NCBI RefSeq assembly: GCF_958298935.1 | Contig: NC_084935.1 | Location: forward strand, 1,312,001 to 1,376,000 | Reading direction: 5' to 3' | Length of the DNA: 64,000 nt | Origin: Phragmites australis | Taxonomy: Eukaryota; Streptophyta; Magnoliopsida; Poales; Poaceae | Notes under the pieces: generated by a model | What the model was told of the DNA's origin: nothing | The model's input: the letters and a program-made list of their open reading frames with translations, nothing else | Databases searched by the model: none | Translations under genes and position numbers: made by a program | In this document: in pieces, positions 47,416-60,300 of the stretch | How positions within the stretch are numbered: position 1 is the first letter of the stretch | Layout of the letters: every line of letters starts with the position of its first letter

Positions 47416-48878
47416 TGTTGGTGAATCAGGAATCAGGAGTCCCCGAATCCCGAGGTCAGGCCAGCAGTCTGCCACGTGGCGCCTTCCCGTGGGGATTATC
47501 TCCGTGAGGTACGAAAAGATTAAGTCCCAGGAGAGGGCGCTCAGTGCCATGAACAGTGGTCCCCGAGTACCCGGGTTCCCCGATGATCTACGAAGACCAA
47601 GTGACCGGGAAGAAAGTGCTCGGGGTCATGAACAGTGGCCCCCGAGCACCCAAGTCCCCCGACGACCAGAAAAACCGAGTATCGGGAAGGGTGTGCTCGG
47701 AGTCACGAACAGTGGCCCCCGAGCACCTCGAGTACCCAAGGAAGGTAGTTCTAGGAGAGAGTGCTCGGGGCTGCGAACAGTGGCCCCCGAGCACTCGGTT
47801 CCCCGAGGATCCGAACAGTCAATTCCGGGAGAGAGTGCTCAGGGCCGTGAACAGTGGCCCCCGAGCACTCGGTTCCCCGAGGACCAAGAGAGGGCGTTTC
47901 CTGGAGAGAGTGCTCGGGGATATGAACAGTGACCCCCCGAGCACTCGGTTCCCCGACGACCCAACAAGTCCTTCGTCAGTGGCCCCCACAGAGGTCCAAC
48001 GATAAGGTATCAACCAGTGAAAGGCCCGATACAGCATTTAAGAGGGCGCGTGGCCTGTCACCTCCAACTGCTCCTGACATGCTTGGTGTCAGTCCCTGCT
48101 ATATTCTGGCAGAAGGGCGTGGGGACATTTATTGCACGGGTCCCATCCTGCGTCATCCGGCACGCCTCGGGATAGTATCGCAAGTCCTGAGGTGCCCCGC
48201 CTGCCGCCCTGCTGTGTCAGATGAACAAGACCGGGCGGGCACGCTGAGCTGCTCTGCGACTGTCCGGTGGGCCCTCTCCACGGCGCCCGTTGCCAGCTCC
48301 ATCATGACGACCAAAGACAGGGCGGGGGCGCGTTTTCAACCCCCCGTCACTTCGCGCTGGCGAGCCCATGATGACTGTCTTTCCATTTATAGCGCCTTGG
48401 AACTCGTGCCCTCCCTTTCGGGGCACGCTACCACCGGCGAGTATTTAAGGGAGCCGGCGGGCACGGACAAAAGGGACGCTTAGAAGACACAATTCTTTCA
48501 GAGGTTCGGAGAGAGTATAGACGCCAAGACTCGAAGAACACCTCAGTACAAGCACAGAAGCTGAGACCACCGAAGAATAAAGAGCCTGAAGCTATAGGAT
48601 AGACAAACATTCTTGTAACCAGCAACATTTCTGAGAGACATTCTCAGGGCATTTATAGTATCCACACAGGAGTAGGGCATTACGCTCAGTGCGGCCTGAA
48701 TCTATCTAAAAATTCCTCCAGTGCATTTACTGCATTTTGCATTAGATCATTCCACCCCACCTGCCATCGCATTTACGCCCATTTATTTCTCCCGCAAATA
48801 TATTCAGAATCATCCCCCCGGCCGAATCTCAAAAAGAGGTCCCTCAGGATCCCTGCGATAGGAGTTCACGCTCCGACA
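47416..48878 (+). repeat. Solo LTR D (1463 bp)
   Basis: The same family as A-C, with perfect 5-bp flanks gagac (47411-47415 and 48879-48883). The hairpin units at 47.55-47.95 kb carry a gaacagtggc loop in place of the ctgcacgtggcag loop of LTR A. A tatttaagg TATA-like box lies near 48441. Confidence 0.92.
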
Positions 48879-48883
48879 GAGAC

Positions 48884-49929
48884 CAGAAGAAACATGTGTG
48901 AGACGAAGCAAGCATAGGTTGAGGAAACGGAGGTAGTGTATAATGTGCATGGGCCTATCCGCCTAGGACTCAACATGTGGGGATAGTGGATGCCGAGTTG
49001 GCATGCGTTTTGTTGAAGTTAGAGTGGCGATGAGAATTTAACTATAAAATTCTATTATAATATATTTAGAAACGATAGCAAAATTATTTTTTAGACGAGT
49101 CTACTCATATTATTTTTAAATGTTGGATCTCAATGTACTCAAAACACGATAGGCTATTTATGCTCTTTTGTTCAAAAGTATAAATTATTTGATTTTTTAC
49201 AGTGATGTGACATTACGTTAAAACTAGGCTTATGGATTACGATGTTTATATACGGCTAACCTAGTTGATTTGATTAAGTGAACACTATGACAGATTGACT
49301 GGCTTTGGACCTCATCAATACGTTATGTCTGCCGACAGGTGATGTGAGGATAGCCGGATATATACACGTTCATCGTCGGACGCAGCCCGATGGAGAAGGA
49401 AGGGGAAAAGCCAAATCTGCAAACGAAAGCTGTGTTTTTAAATTTTTTGAAAAGCTGTTTTTTAATTTTAGTTGTTGTATTTTATAACAATATTTTAGTT
49501 TTTTAGCACACTATTTTTTAAAAAACTACTATCAGTTAACTTCTCTTCTCGTTCATTTTTTAACATTAGCTTCTGACTTCTTAAAAGCTATTTTTCAAAT
49601 AACTCATTTATTTAAGCTTTTGATTTCTAAACTTTTAACAAAAATAAAAAATAAAAACACCAACATCTGACTTCGCGGATCGTCGGACGCAGGGACTCTG
49701 GAAGATAACCGAAGGACCCGACACGCGCCTCTCTACGTACGTGGGCAGGGGCGAGCCCGCCACGCGATAAAGCTGCATGCCGTCTCCCTGCCAAATGTTG
49801 CACCACGCCCGGGATTGCGTGCGCACCCCTATCCGCCACTCCATGCCTATACCTCCACACCGCACGCGCTCAGATCACACCACACGTAGCTACGTACTAG
49901 CCGAGTAGCCGGCCAGCTCGTCGATCGCC
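48884..49929. other. Upstream region of the glycosyltransferase gene
   Basis: AT-rich to about 49670, then GC-rich towards the ATG. gatcgtcggacgcag-like sequence occurs at about 49372 and 49680, a possible short direct repeat. No clear TATA box and no other gene. Confidence 0.4.
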
Positions 49930-51354
49930 ATGGCGCAAGCCGAGCGCGAGAAGCTCAGCGTGGCCATGTTCCCCTGGCTCGCGCACGGGCACATCACCCC
50001 CTTCCTCGAGCTCGCCAAACGCCTCACCTCCGACGACCAAGTTGGCGTCGACGTCATCGTCCACCTCGTCTCAACGCCCGTCAACCTCGCGGCCATCGCG
50101 CACCGCCAGACAGCCAGGATCAGGCTCGTAGAGCTCCACCTTCCGGCTCTGCCCGACCTGCCGCCCGCTCTGCACACCACCAAGCACCTGCCGGCCCGCC
50201 TCATGCCCGTCCTCAAGCGCGCGTGCGACCTCTCCGCGCCGCGCTTCGGCGCGCTCCTCGACGAGCTCCGCCCGGACGTCCTGCTATACGACTTCCTCCA
50301 GCCGTGGGCGCCGCTCGAGGCCGCGGCGCGCGGCGTGCCCGCAGCTCACTTCAGCACCTGCAGCGCCGCCGCCACGGCGTTCTTTGTCCACTGCCTCAGC
50401 GCCGACCGCGCGCCCCGCGCGTTCCCCTTCGAGGCCATCAGCCTCGGCAGCGCCGAGGAGGAAGCCAAGTACACCGCTCTGTTCGCCATACGCGAGGACA
50501 ACAACTCCTTGGTCTCCGAGCGCGACCGCCTGCTGCTGAGCCTGGCGCGGTCGTCGGGGTTCGTGGCTGTCAAGACGTGCGCGGACATCGAGCGCAAGTA
50601 CGTGGACTACCTGTCCGAGCTCGTGGGAGGCAAGGACATCATCCCCTGCGGGCCGTTGCTCGTGGACTACGGCGATGGCGAGCCGCAACATGGAACGGGG
50701 GAGTCCGGGGAGCCCAACCGCGTCATGCGGTGGCTCGACGGCCAAGAGCCTGGCACCGTGCTACTCGCCTCCTTCGGCAGCGAGTACTTCATGTCGGAGC
50801 AGCAGATCGCGCAGATGGCGCGCGGGTTGGAGCTGAGCGGCGAGCGGTTCGTGTGGGTGGTGCGGTTCCCGAAAAGCCCCGATGAAGACCGCGACGCGGC
50901 GCGTGCGCTGCCCCGCGGGTTCGCTCCGGCGCGCGGGCTGGTGGTGGAGGGGTGGGCGCCGCAGCGGCGCATCCTGTCGCACCCTTCCTGCGGCGCGTTC
51001 CTGACGCACTGCGGATGGAGCTCGGTGCTGGAGTCCCTGTCCGCGGGTGTGCCGATGGTCGCGCTGCCGCTGCACATCGACCAGCCGCTGAACGCCAACC
51101 TGGCCGCGGAGCTGGGCGCGGCCGCGCGCGTGCCGCAGGAGCGGTTCGGGGAGTTCAGGGCCGAGGACGTGGCGCGCGCGGTGCGCGGGGCGATGCGCGG
51201 GGAGGAGAGCCAGAAGGTGAGGCGCCGTGCGAGGGAGCTGCGGGAGGTGGTGGCGCGGAACGACGCGAACGACACGCAGATCGGCGCGCTGGTCGAGCGC
51301 ATGGCGCGGCTCTGCGGCAAGGGCCAGGGATCGCAGGTGGCCGTGCCGAACTGA
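49930..51354 (+). CDS. UDP-dependent glycosyltransferase (family GT1), intronless
   Basis: A single exon of 474 residues with a good start context (gccATGgcg). The catalytic His21 (AHGHITPF) and its partner Asp121 (LLYDFLQPW) are present. The 44-residue PSPG donor-binding box runs from Trp342 (WAPQRRILSHPSCG) through HCGW to Gln385 (LPLHIDQ). The final Gln favours UDP-glucose, as far as that rule holds. The N-terminal pattern resembles plant group A enzymes (UGT79/91/94 type), which add a sugar to a sugar already on a flavonoid or terpenoid; this assignment and the acceptor are inference. These enzymes are soluble and cytosolic. Codons are strongly GC-ending, usual for intronless grass genes. 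Length is typical and no residue is missing. Confidence 0.93.
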   Translation: MAQAEREKLSVAMFPWLAHGHITPFLELAKRLTSDDQVGVDVIVHLVSTPVNLAAIAHRQTARIRLVELHLPALPDLPPALHTTKHLPARLMPVLKRACDLSAPRFGALLDELRPDVLLYDFLQPWAPLEAAARGVPAAHFSTCSAAATAFFVHCLSADRAPRAFPFEAISLGSAEEEAKYTALFAIREDNNSLVSERDRLLLSLARSSGFVAVKTCADIERKYVDYLSELVGGKDIIPCGPLLVDYGDGEPQHGTGESGEPNRVMRWLDGQEPGTVLLASFGSEYFMSEQQIAQMARGLELSGERFVWVVRFPKSPDEDRDAARALPRGFAPARGLVVEGWAPQRRILSHPSCGAFLTHCGWSSVLESLSAGVPMVALPLHIDQPLNANLAAELGAAARVPQERFGEFRAEDVARAVRGAMRGEESQKVRRRARELREVVARNDANDTQIGALVERMARLCGKGQGSQVAVPN

Positions 51355-54300
51355 GTTCGGTTGGCACGCTTGCACGGCCTCGTTTTTTTCTGAAGGACAC
51401 TTGCACGGCTTCGTTTGATTAGTGGCTCACATCATGTGACACCTGCCGAAGTCTGAAATTTACTATGCACATGCACCACGACGATCTAAGTAGCATTGCA
51501 CATCCTTGAAAAAAAAAAATTCAGTTCTTATTTGGAAGCTTGTGTGCATGCGTGGTTGCGACTGACGACATGATCGAATGCCTTACTAATTTATCCTGCC
51601 TGCTAAAGCCGACTAGATGTTTGGCAGCGAGTAGTGGATTATGCCGTAACATATTTGCTTATACTGTCATCGCCTGCAGTCCTAACTCCTACGGCAAAAG
51701 TGAACAGCTATGAGCGTGATTAAATGCAAGTCTACGGCAATGACGATGGTCATGACAAAATGAGTTGCATTTGCCATCGAATTTAAATTAAGCGACATGA
51801 ACAAAGATTGCCAGCAAATTAACTGTAATTTCGCGCCGGGCGAGGGGAGGGGAGCTAGCTGCTGGGTTGGATACTTGGATGGGTTTGGGTTTTCCTTCCC
51901 TTCCTCCTACGTCGAAGGAACGCCTACTTATATATATAGCCGAGCGGGAGGCAGCCGGACCGTCATGGAATTCATCGTTGGCGGTTCAAGCAGGAATTCA
52001 TCGTTGGCGGTTCAAGCAGAAAAGTAGCGCTTAAACTTTCTCGTTAACTTCTTCGAAAAAAAATAAAAAAAATCTTGATAATTCTTTTTTGAAAAACTTT
52101 CAAAAAAAAAGGAAAGTTACAGAGGAAAAAAAATTCCAAAAAGAAAAGTTACGAGTTACTGTATCACGCGCCCGTGAAATAACACAGTCCCGATTAAAGG
52201 CGAGTTATCTTTAGAAACCGGGAAAAAAAACGTGAACCGTCTCGAGTCGTTTGTTTGTTTAGGCTGAGGCCACGGCCGCTCGCTCTGCCGGCTTGTCAGT
52301 TGGGCACTGTAAAAGTGAGCTGTTAGACGTTGAAACGTTGGGTGTTGTTGGGTGCGGCGGGGTCGTCGATGCGGCCACCGGCTTCGTCTTCGACCACCGG
52401 TCCTGGTGGGACTGCCTGGCGTTTAGGTGCAGGGTAGAAAGAGAAGCGATGGGGTGTGGTGCCGCTTTTGAGCGGCGGCGTGTGGTGGGCATGCATGTTG
52501 GTTGTACTTGTACACCCGGTAACCCGTTGGCAAAGCCACACAGGGCAGGGCAGGGCAGATGGGCAGTGACGTTGTACCGTGAGGCTGGGAGAGTGACACT
52601 GCCGCTAAAGGAAACATGTCGGTCTCTCGCTGCACGCATCAGCCACTTATCCAGCTCCCCACGTCGAGGAATCGCCGCACAAAATCTAGCCTTGCCAAGA
52701 AGGCGATATTGCCTTCGACTCGAGGCTGCAGTGTCATCGCCTAATGACAGCGGGTCGAGTTCTTTCGGGAATCGACAGGCCGGAGGCACTACTAACGATG
52801 GAAGTTTAGAGTTGCAAAAATTCAAAACGGAAGCGTATCGGCCCCAGTAAAAGTTGCTTTCGTGATAACTCCGGGGCTCTTTCCACGCCGTCTGCTCTCC
52901 AAAGTTCCGGAGTTCTTTGGTCGTCGAAAAAATCAGGTCACGAGAGCAGCTGAAATGCTGAATTGTGGCTTCGTCGCTGAGAAACCAGGCAGACCAACGA
53001 GCAGTGCTTGGCCGGTGGCACTTTCACCGAGCGACATGAGTATAGAGTTGCAAAATTTTAAAACAGATGTATATATTTGAAAATTTTGAATTTAGAAAAT
53101 ATAAAAACAAAAAAGGTCTAGGAAGCGGTACATAAGGAAGTTAGGACATGGGCTTAGTTTAGAGGAAAGTACGGGCCGAATGGCGCAGTCGTGCAAGCCG
53201 GCTCGTGGGCCTTACGTTCCGAACAAAGATGCGGTTGATGCGTGCTGTTGTGGGTGCGGTTTATATTTATGTGGTTTGCAGCGAGGGCCGGCGGTCTGGC
53301 ACGTCGTGCTGATGCGCGGGTGCCATACTTCTTCTGGGTTGCAGTACAGAACTACAGCTCACTCCCGCCCAGCGGCGCAAAGAAACAGTGGTCGGCATCC
53401 TACTGCTCCGAGCTGCAAAGACCGTGACATCTCTTTCGATCAGAGATTCAGAACTGGAGCTGGACGGGTTTCCGCGTCCCAACGGATTCCCTTCGGGAAC
53501 GAAAATCTCGTTGTAAAGGAATTTTCGTTTTCTTCAACGTTTCAACGGTTTTTTTTTACGATTCCTTTCACGACGGGATTTTTAGAGTCATTTTTTTCAG
53601 GACGGAATTTTTTCTCCTTTCTTTTCGTAATTTCCTTCGAAATGAAGTTATTGGAGATAAGAGAAAATAAAAAAAAAATAGGAAAAAAAGGAAATTGAAA
53701 AGGAAACAAAATAAAGGTAATATAATCAGGGATGGTCGATAGGGTGGGGCGACTGTCGACCGGTCTCGGTCTCCTGGACCATACCTGCACGACACGGCGC
53801 TGAAAACTGCAGCGAGATTGACGTTTCATCGCCCTGATTGGACGAATTCCCTGAGCGAGCAGGAAGCACAACCGGCGAGAACGCCGCAAACCAACACAGT
53901 GCTTCCTCATCCAGGCTGACGCGTAGTTTCTACTTTCAACAAGAACACTGCTATACCGCTTTTGGCAACGCAAACGCCAACAAGCACAAGACGACATAGC
54001 GTAATCGTGTCCACGACACCTTCGCAAATAATTAACCGGAACTACATGCGAGAATGCGACTCTTAACCATACTTCTACTACCATCCTTCACTCCAGGACA
54101 GTGAAATACTTGTCCACATATCTTCCATCATGGATTGAGACAACCTCAAAGACACCCCATCCCAGTCACAGGCCACCGGATTGGCAAATACAATGGGCGC
54201 AGCACATCATTCCCATCAAAATGAGACCTAGATGGCATCAATTCGCACAAGGATTCCGACGCTGGCCAATAGAGCAGCTTACCAATGTTTCCAGCAACCG

Positions 54301-54567
54301 GATTAAAAACGGAAGCTACATAACCTAATTGCATTGGATTAACCAGGGATTGTGACATCCAGCAACTTTATACAAAAGCAAGAAGCAGAGCACCACACAA
54401 AGTAGAGCATCATCATCATGGTCCATGACAACGTCCCATCGTCATCATCGCTAATACAACACTTGCACCATCTTTAGCCCTCTGATTCTCGCATTCTTAT
54501 TGAGTTCAGTTCGAGGGCAATGCAGTGTTCACCCATCATCAGGGCAAGGCACCACGTGATGATGACG
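51355..54567. other. Intergenic DNA with a MITE; no supported gene
   Basis: Open frames on both strands at 52.26-52.85 kb overlap each other, and neither has a recognisable domain. A motif containing gagttgcaaaa followed by ttaaaac/ttcaaaac occurs at about 52810 and 53046. 54.1-54.57 kb is probably the 3' untranslated region of the minus-strand gene that stops at 54568. Confidence 0.4.
53478..53722 (-). repeat. MITE copy, inverted relative to the one at 42.2 kb
   Basis: Same block order as 42167-42425 when read on the minus strand (T-rich start, ggaaattacgaaaagaaagg, ttccgtcctg, cccgtcgtgaaagg, cccgaagggaatccgttg). Ends are unresolved. Confidence 0.6.
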
Positions 54568-56177
54568 TTACTGGGACTTGGCCGCGCCTTTCAGAGGCTC
54601 GGCCTCCGGCGACGACGCGAACACCTTAGCGATGCGCTCGGTGGGGATGGCCGGGAGATACTTGGCTCCGGTGTACCCCTGCTCGGCCGCGGCGCCGATC
54701 ACCTTGTTGTACTTCTCGGCCCAGCACGCCGCGGTGGGCACGACGATCTGTGCGACGTGCGGGAAGACCGGCAGGCTGTTGAGTGAGCGCCAGGTGGAGA
54801 CGGCGAGGTGCTCGGCCGCCGGCTCGTAGCGGACGTACAGGTCCCTGGCCACCGGCTCCACCCGCCCGTACACGTCCTTCGCCACGGGCTCGACCTTGGC
54901 GTACGCCGCGCGAGCGGCTCCCTTCACGCCGGACTGCTGCACCTCGGCGGTCAGCTCCCGCGCCACCTCCGGCACGCCACGGGCAACCGCGCAAGCCTGC
55001 GCTGTGGCCGCCTTCAGCGCCCCCGGGAGGTGCTTGTGCAGCTCGTGCACCGTGTCGTCCACCTGCCATTGTTAGCACACCTCAGTCAGCAAGAACACCT
55101 CATTGCTTACGATGCCTGAAATGACTAAGTACTACTTCGTACAAACAAGTATTGCTATCACTGGATTCCAGTACGAAACGCTCGAATTTAACACTTTGGT
55201 AATTTCGCGAACAACAGCATCGGAATCTCCGCCAAGTGCTGCTAACATGCACCGGAAGCCAAGGAGATTCACGGCACACCACCACGGGAACCCCGCGCAA
55301 GGACAAACTCACCACCACGGACTGGAAAATTTCAGTATGCCTTATCAAAACGGTTTATTTGCATTGAGATTCCTAACGAAGAGCTAGATGAAAAAATCAT
55401 AGAATAAATAAGAGAATCAACCACCGAATCATCTAGTGGGGAGGAATGGTTGACAGAGCAGCAGGTAGGCTGCGAGTTGCATTTCCCCACCACCCACCCA
55501 GCAGCGGGTAGGCTCCGAGCGTTGGGGCCGCAGCTCAGGATAGCCACACAACGCTCGCGGTGGGTCAGACCGTGAGAGCAATCATGCACCGCGGAAGCAA
55601 AATAACTAACGGCGCCGCGCAATTTAGCGGTGGACGACATCCCCAAGCTAACGCGCACCGCGCGGTAGGGCTCGGCCGGCGGCCAAGCCGCGCCCGAGCT
55701 ACCCTGCTCCTCGCGGAACAACGGCGGCAACCGCAAACAGACCCAACTACTCGCTACCGCGCGCGGCGCCGAAAGGGGAATAGGCGCTGTGAGTTGTGCC
55801 AGGGCGCGTTACCTTGCGGTCGACGAAGGCGAGGACGTCGAGGGGGACGCCGTGGAAGCGGTCGTACACGGGACCGGCGACGCCCTTCACCGCTGACTCG
55901 ACGGCATCGACGCCCGGGCGGAGCGGGCCGGCGTGGTCCTTGGCGAGTCCGTAGATCCCCACGAGGCACACCGCGGCCTGCGCCGCCGCCACCTGGACGA
56001 AATCCAGGTACCTCAGCTTCGGGGCCCTCTTCGCCTCCTGCTCATCCACCACCACCTCCCGCTCCTGCAAAGGAACAAACAAATCAAACCAGATCAGCAC
56101 CTATTGGTCCAATTCCACAACGGCAGCATTGAATTGGGAGGGTTTTCGCTTACCACTTGGGGGTTGGGCTCCGCCAT
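54568..56177 (-). CDS. REF/SRPP-like lipid-droplet-associated protein
   Basis: Three exons, 56177-56154, 56064-55813 and 55062-54568, give 256 residues. The REF domain covers most of the protein: KLRYLDFVQVAAAQA, a hydrophobic helix, DAVESAVKGVAGPVYDRFHG and PLDVLAFVDRKVDDTV, then AAYAKVEPVAKDVYGRVEP repeats and YNKVIGAAAEQGY. Relatives are the rubber elongation factor, stress-related SRPP proteins and plant LDAPs, which coat lipid droplets. In a grass a role in lipid droplets or stress tolerance is likely, not rubber synthesis. The near-duplicate motifs VEPVAKD, VEPVARD and YEPAAEH follow an 11-residue period typical of amphipathic helices. It lies tandem to the PRMT4 gene, 1.1 kb apart. Confidence 0.93.
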
Positions 56178-57304
56178 CTCTCGAAACAGCCGAATCGGAG
56201 GAGGGGTTTCTCTAGAACTCGGTCGGGATTCCGGATCGGACTCAGGGGAGAAGAGACGAGACGGGACGAATTTTTCCTCCTGGCGCGCTGAAACGAGGAA
56301 ACGGAAGGCTCGGGAGAGGCGAATATATAGGACGGGACTGGTGATTAGTAACCGTCGGATGTGGAGCGCCTTTGATCGGGGTCGTCGAGATGGCGCGAGA
56401 ACACTTTGGAGCGGGTCCGCCACGTCGGGGCTCGCGTGAGAGGCACCCTGGTGCCCACGTCGCCACTATCTTTTACTCGTCGATCGATCGGTGTGCGGGG
56501 AGACTAGTCGTTGCGGGGTAGTCCTGCTGCGCCGGGGGGGTGGGGGGTGTGGCAGCGTACGACCGGACAGAAGACCAGCAGGAAGGCCACCCAACGCAGG
56601 CCGGGATGGGGATATTCCGGGCATATATGGTTCTCTGGCCCATTAGAGGACAATGGCCCATTAGAGGACAAATGTGTTGCATCTTTTGCTTGATTTGAAT
56701 TTGAACAAGTGAGCTAGTATTTCGTTACTTCTGAGCTCTCCTAACAAGGTTTGTCTCGTCAAACCTTACCAAAAGACTAATAGGCAAAGAAACCAAACAT
56801 ACCCTGCATACCAGCAGGTTGATGCCCTCGGTTCTGCTCATTTCGACCAAGGGGCATCTCAACGGACGATGCCACTACGCACCAAAGCAACCTCCAACCT
56901 GCTGCAGGCTGTGGGGCGGATCGGATTTGTGCCGTGTCCATACCTTCAGATTATCAGATACACCGCCACAAGAGCATATGCAGCATGTACTGGCCAACTG
57001 AATCAAGGATGGTTGAGATCAAGTGAATTAATTTCTAAAACAAGAAAAATATAAGACAACATACAACTGTACCTGAAACCAAATACACTTCATAATTGCT
57101 TTTTGACTCCCTCTTAAATAACGGAGCAGACACGAGCACAATTAGCCGCTGCAGCTGCACAACTCAGGAATGATCTCGTACACCTCGAATGGGATGTTAG
57201 CCTGTGGCCGCTAACGCCTAACAGCATCGGCTACGGAGCACACTGTTGTACAGACCTGAGCTCGTTGCTGGAAGCAAAGCATGCAACCCAGGTTTCCACG
57301 CCAT
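56178..57304. other. Promoter region of the REF/SRPP gene and 3' region of PRMT4
   Basis: The part next to 56178 is the leader and promoter of the minus-strand REF/SRPP gene; gaatatatagg (minus strand, near 56320) could be its TATA box. The part near 57300 is the 3' untranslated region of PRMT4. No other gene is supported. Confidence 0.45.
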
Positions 57305-60300
57305 CTAGTGAAGGCCGCAGTCTTGGTCTACTTGATCTATCGTGATGCCTGGGCTAAGCCCTTCTTGCATCTGCTGCTCAGATCCCTGTTTGCGGTACAA
57401 ATGTTACAAATACCATATAGGAATGCTACAAAAATTGTAAGGAAATGCTAATTGAAAGCTGAAGTAGCCATTGTAACACCAAACGCAACCATATGTAGTT
57501 CTCATGAAAAATATCTATCTAGTACCTACCAACATACACTCGATGTGTGGGACCCTAATCACTGGGTATCTACGGTCCCATAGCAGTGGCTAAAGGCCAG
57601 GCAAACTAATATTGTCCATTGTGTTGGTCTTGTACAGGTGCCAGTGTTGCGTTACTTCAGTACTGCAACATGTACATCCTTACACATTTGTTTCATCAAC
57701 TATGGTACGAATACCACAGTACCCAACATATATCATTATCATTTTGGTTAGATTTTTCCTAAGTACCTTTATGTTAGAATACCAATTCGATTAGAAAGCC
57801 TTGCGAAAGCGTATGAATGTATCAATGGAGTATACTGTACACAAGGTCCCTACTCCAAACTGACTACTGGTACAGGATCCTGAACGATGGCCTAGAAGGG
57901 CTGAATTAACAAATAATTATTGCTACAAAACAAAGGTGCATCTTACCTGCGGTTGCAAAGATGGTAACTGCTGCTGCTCCTGTTGATCTTGTGGCATCAT
58001 GTAGGATTGTGGTTGAGACAACCTGTAGTATGGCTCCTTCAGTTCAAGTTTTCCAGTGGATGTCTGTAGGATACCACCTTGTTCCGCACCCACACCCCAC
58101 ATTTTAGCTTCAAGTAAGATCAAGATAAAACAAGAGCTTAAGCTTCAAATACAAAAGATTGAAAAGTGACAACGAATTACAAAAGATGCCCAACCTGACA
58201 TCGTCAAGTATATTGTATAGCTTTGAGCACTGTGGGCTACCAGATGAAGATGACCTGTTATTTCTTGGCCGACCATGACGTACAATGGCTGTGAAAGTAC
58301 ACATCTCAGTTGGTACCAGTGAGTGGTAGGGGTTCCTGGAGCAGTGGTAAGCCACCTTTGCACAGTGCTGCAGTAGAACATAGCAGGTTTGAGGCAAGGA
58401 AAACAAATCTAAAACAAATACTGCAGTTCTGCAATACTACTAGTCTATGGAGAATAACAAATATAGACAGATATACTGGCCTCCCATTGAACAATACATC
58501 AAACCAACAGGCTAGCCCATGTACTCTAGTGCCAACAGATGCTACAAAACTCAGAGGAATGTCAATCTCGTAGAGCTCCTCTTCCTGGAAAAGAAAGATT
58601 AGCATGTCACATTTTCAACAAACCAGCACAACATACAGAAGATTTACATGTAATTTTTATCTCATCCCGCGGACTGCATTTTTACCTTCATGCTAGTAAA
58701 ATCAAGTGTATGATATGTAGGCGGAGAAATCAATAATCTTGGGTCAAATGCATCCACGACAGGCTGCATGAAAATGGAATAAGCATTTAGATTTGTAAAG
58801 AAAGTAGTCACTCAGATCAACAATGCTCACTCTTGGTCGTATACAAGGTACTAAATAAAAACCACAAATTCTTAATGTTGTGCTTGAACTCTAGCACAGA
58901 ACAAGGCAAGAATAATAGAAGAAAAACCAGAAGACTTGTTCACTACAGCCAGAAACTTATAGGATAGATCATAGGTCAGAAACAGAACACAATTAATTTT
59001 AGTGATTCAGTATTCATATTTACCTCTATGATAGATCATAAGTCAGAAACAGAACACGATTAATTTTAGCGATTCAGTAGTCATATTTACCTCCTATATA
59101 TGTCCATTGTTTCAAATTACAAGCCTATATATAGGCAGCAGAGAATAGTAGTTACTCATCATAACACAAGCTAAGAAGTATTTATGCCCCTCTAAATTAT
59201 CCAATAATAAGTCAAGAGGTCAAAGTAAAAGAGCAGATGAAACTAGCTTGGGCCTTGGCTCTAAGAGTCAATAATCAACCAAACTTAAGTTCATGCAACT
59301 TCAGGGTAACCTATAAAGTTAGATGGTACATGTCAACAAAAGTAGCTGAAAATAATATTTTGGAAACACAAAAACATCCATTGCAACATTTTCATTGTTA
59401 GCTGCATACAAGTTGAACTTTTAACTACATGATAATGGCCGGTAACATCATAATAACAGCAACCTGTGAAAAATATCCCTGGAATGCTGAACTATGTAAA
59501 GGTGTAAGATCAACACCAAAAAAGTTGTGCTGCTGCCAAAAGAGAGCCTGCAAGCACACAGAACCCAAATATTAGACTGCACCGTATGAGAGAGACCTGG
59601 GACTAAAATAAAGACACACGCCAAGAGATAATTACTTCACAAAGAGAAAGTGTCCCAAGTTGCCTTGTCAAAAAACAACATAATCAAAAAGACAGATCTT
59701 TTCACAACGAATAGAACACTGCTAGGAAAGCGAACAAGATGGCAACATAGATAACAAATCAATGATCGATAAGCAAAAGTGCTGCCAAAGTAAGGTTACC
59801 AGATAAAAACATAAATATCCTAGCAAATGTGCCAAAGATGGCAGTTGGTGCCCATTACATGACAAATATGTTGCTTTCTTGTATTAGCTCCGTGTCAAGT
59901 TTAAGACAGCACACTGATGTATTTTTAAGTTGAGTGTGTGTACACTCACTAAATCCTGACGACAGTGCCCAACGCCCCAACTATAAAAGAAAGAATGGAC
60001 AAGCAATATCTTCCTTATTGAAACCCTAGGGAGGTTTTTTCATAGACATTTTTTAATATTGGATGGGTGGCTAATTGGATCCTAAAGATCAACCGAGGCT
60101 TTATTTCTGCAATTAATTATCAAAAGGGAAGATGAACAAAAGATTACAGCAATTCGACAGGCTCAAAATCCCTGTGATGCTTCAGATAAGTTAAGGATGT
60201 CCGCATATACACTCAATGTTCACCTAGATGCTAGACATAGACAGTCAGTCACCCTGTGACTAGCGGCTAGGCTGATGACGACCAGGCAGTCTAGACGAGT

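Noticed and set aside
45278..48878. LTRs C and D as the two ends of one retrotransposon
   Set aside because: Each has its own perfect 5-bp target duplication, and the 668 bases between them carry no retroelement domains.
52259..52850. Opposed open frames of 188 and 185 residues
   Set aside because: They overlap on opposite strands without domains or conserved motifs, so neither can be supported.
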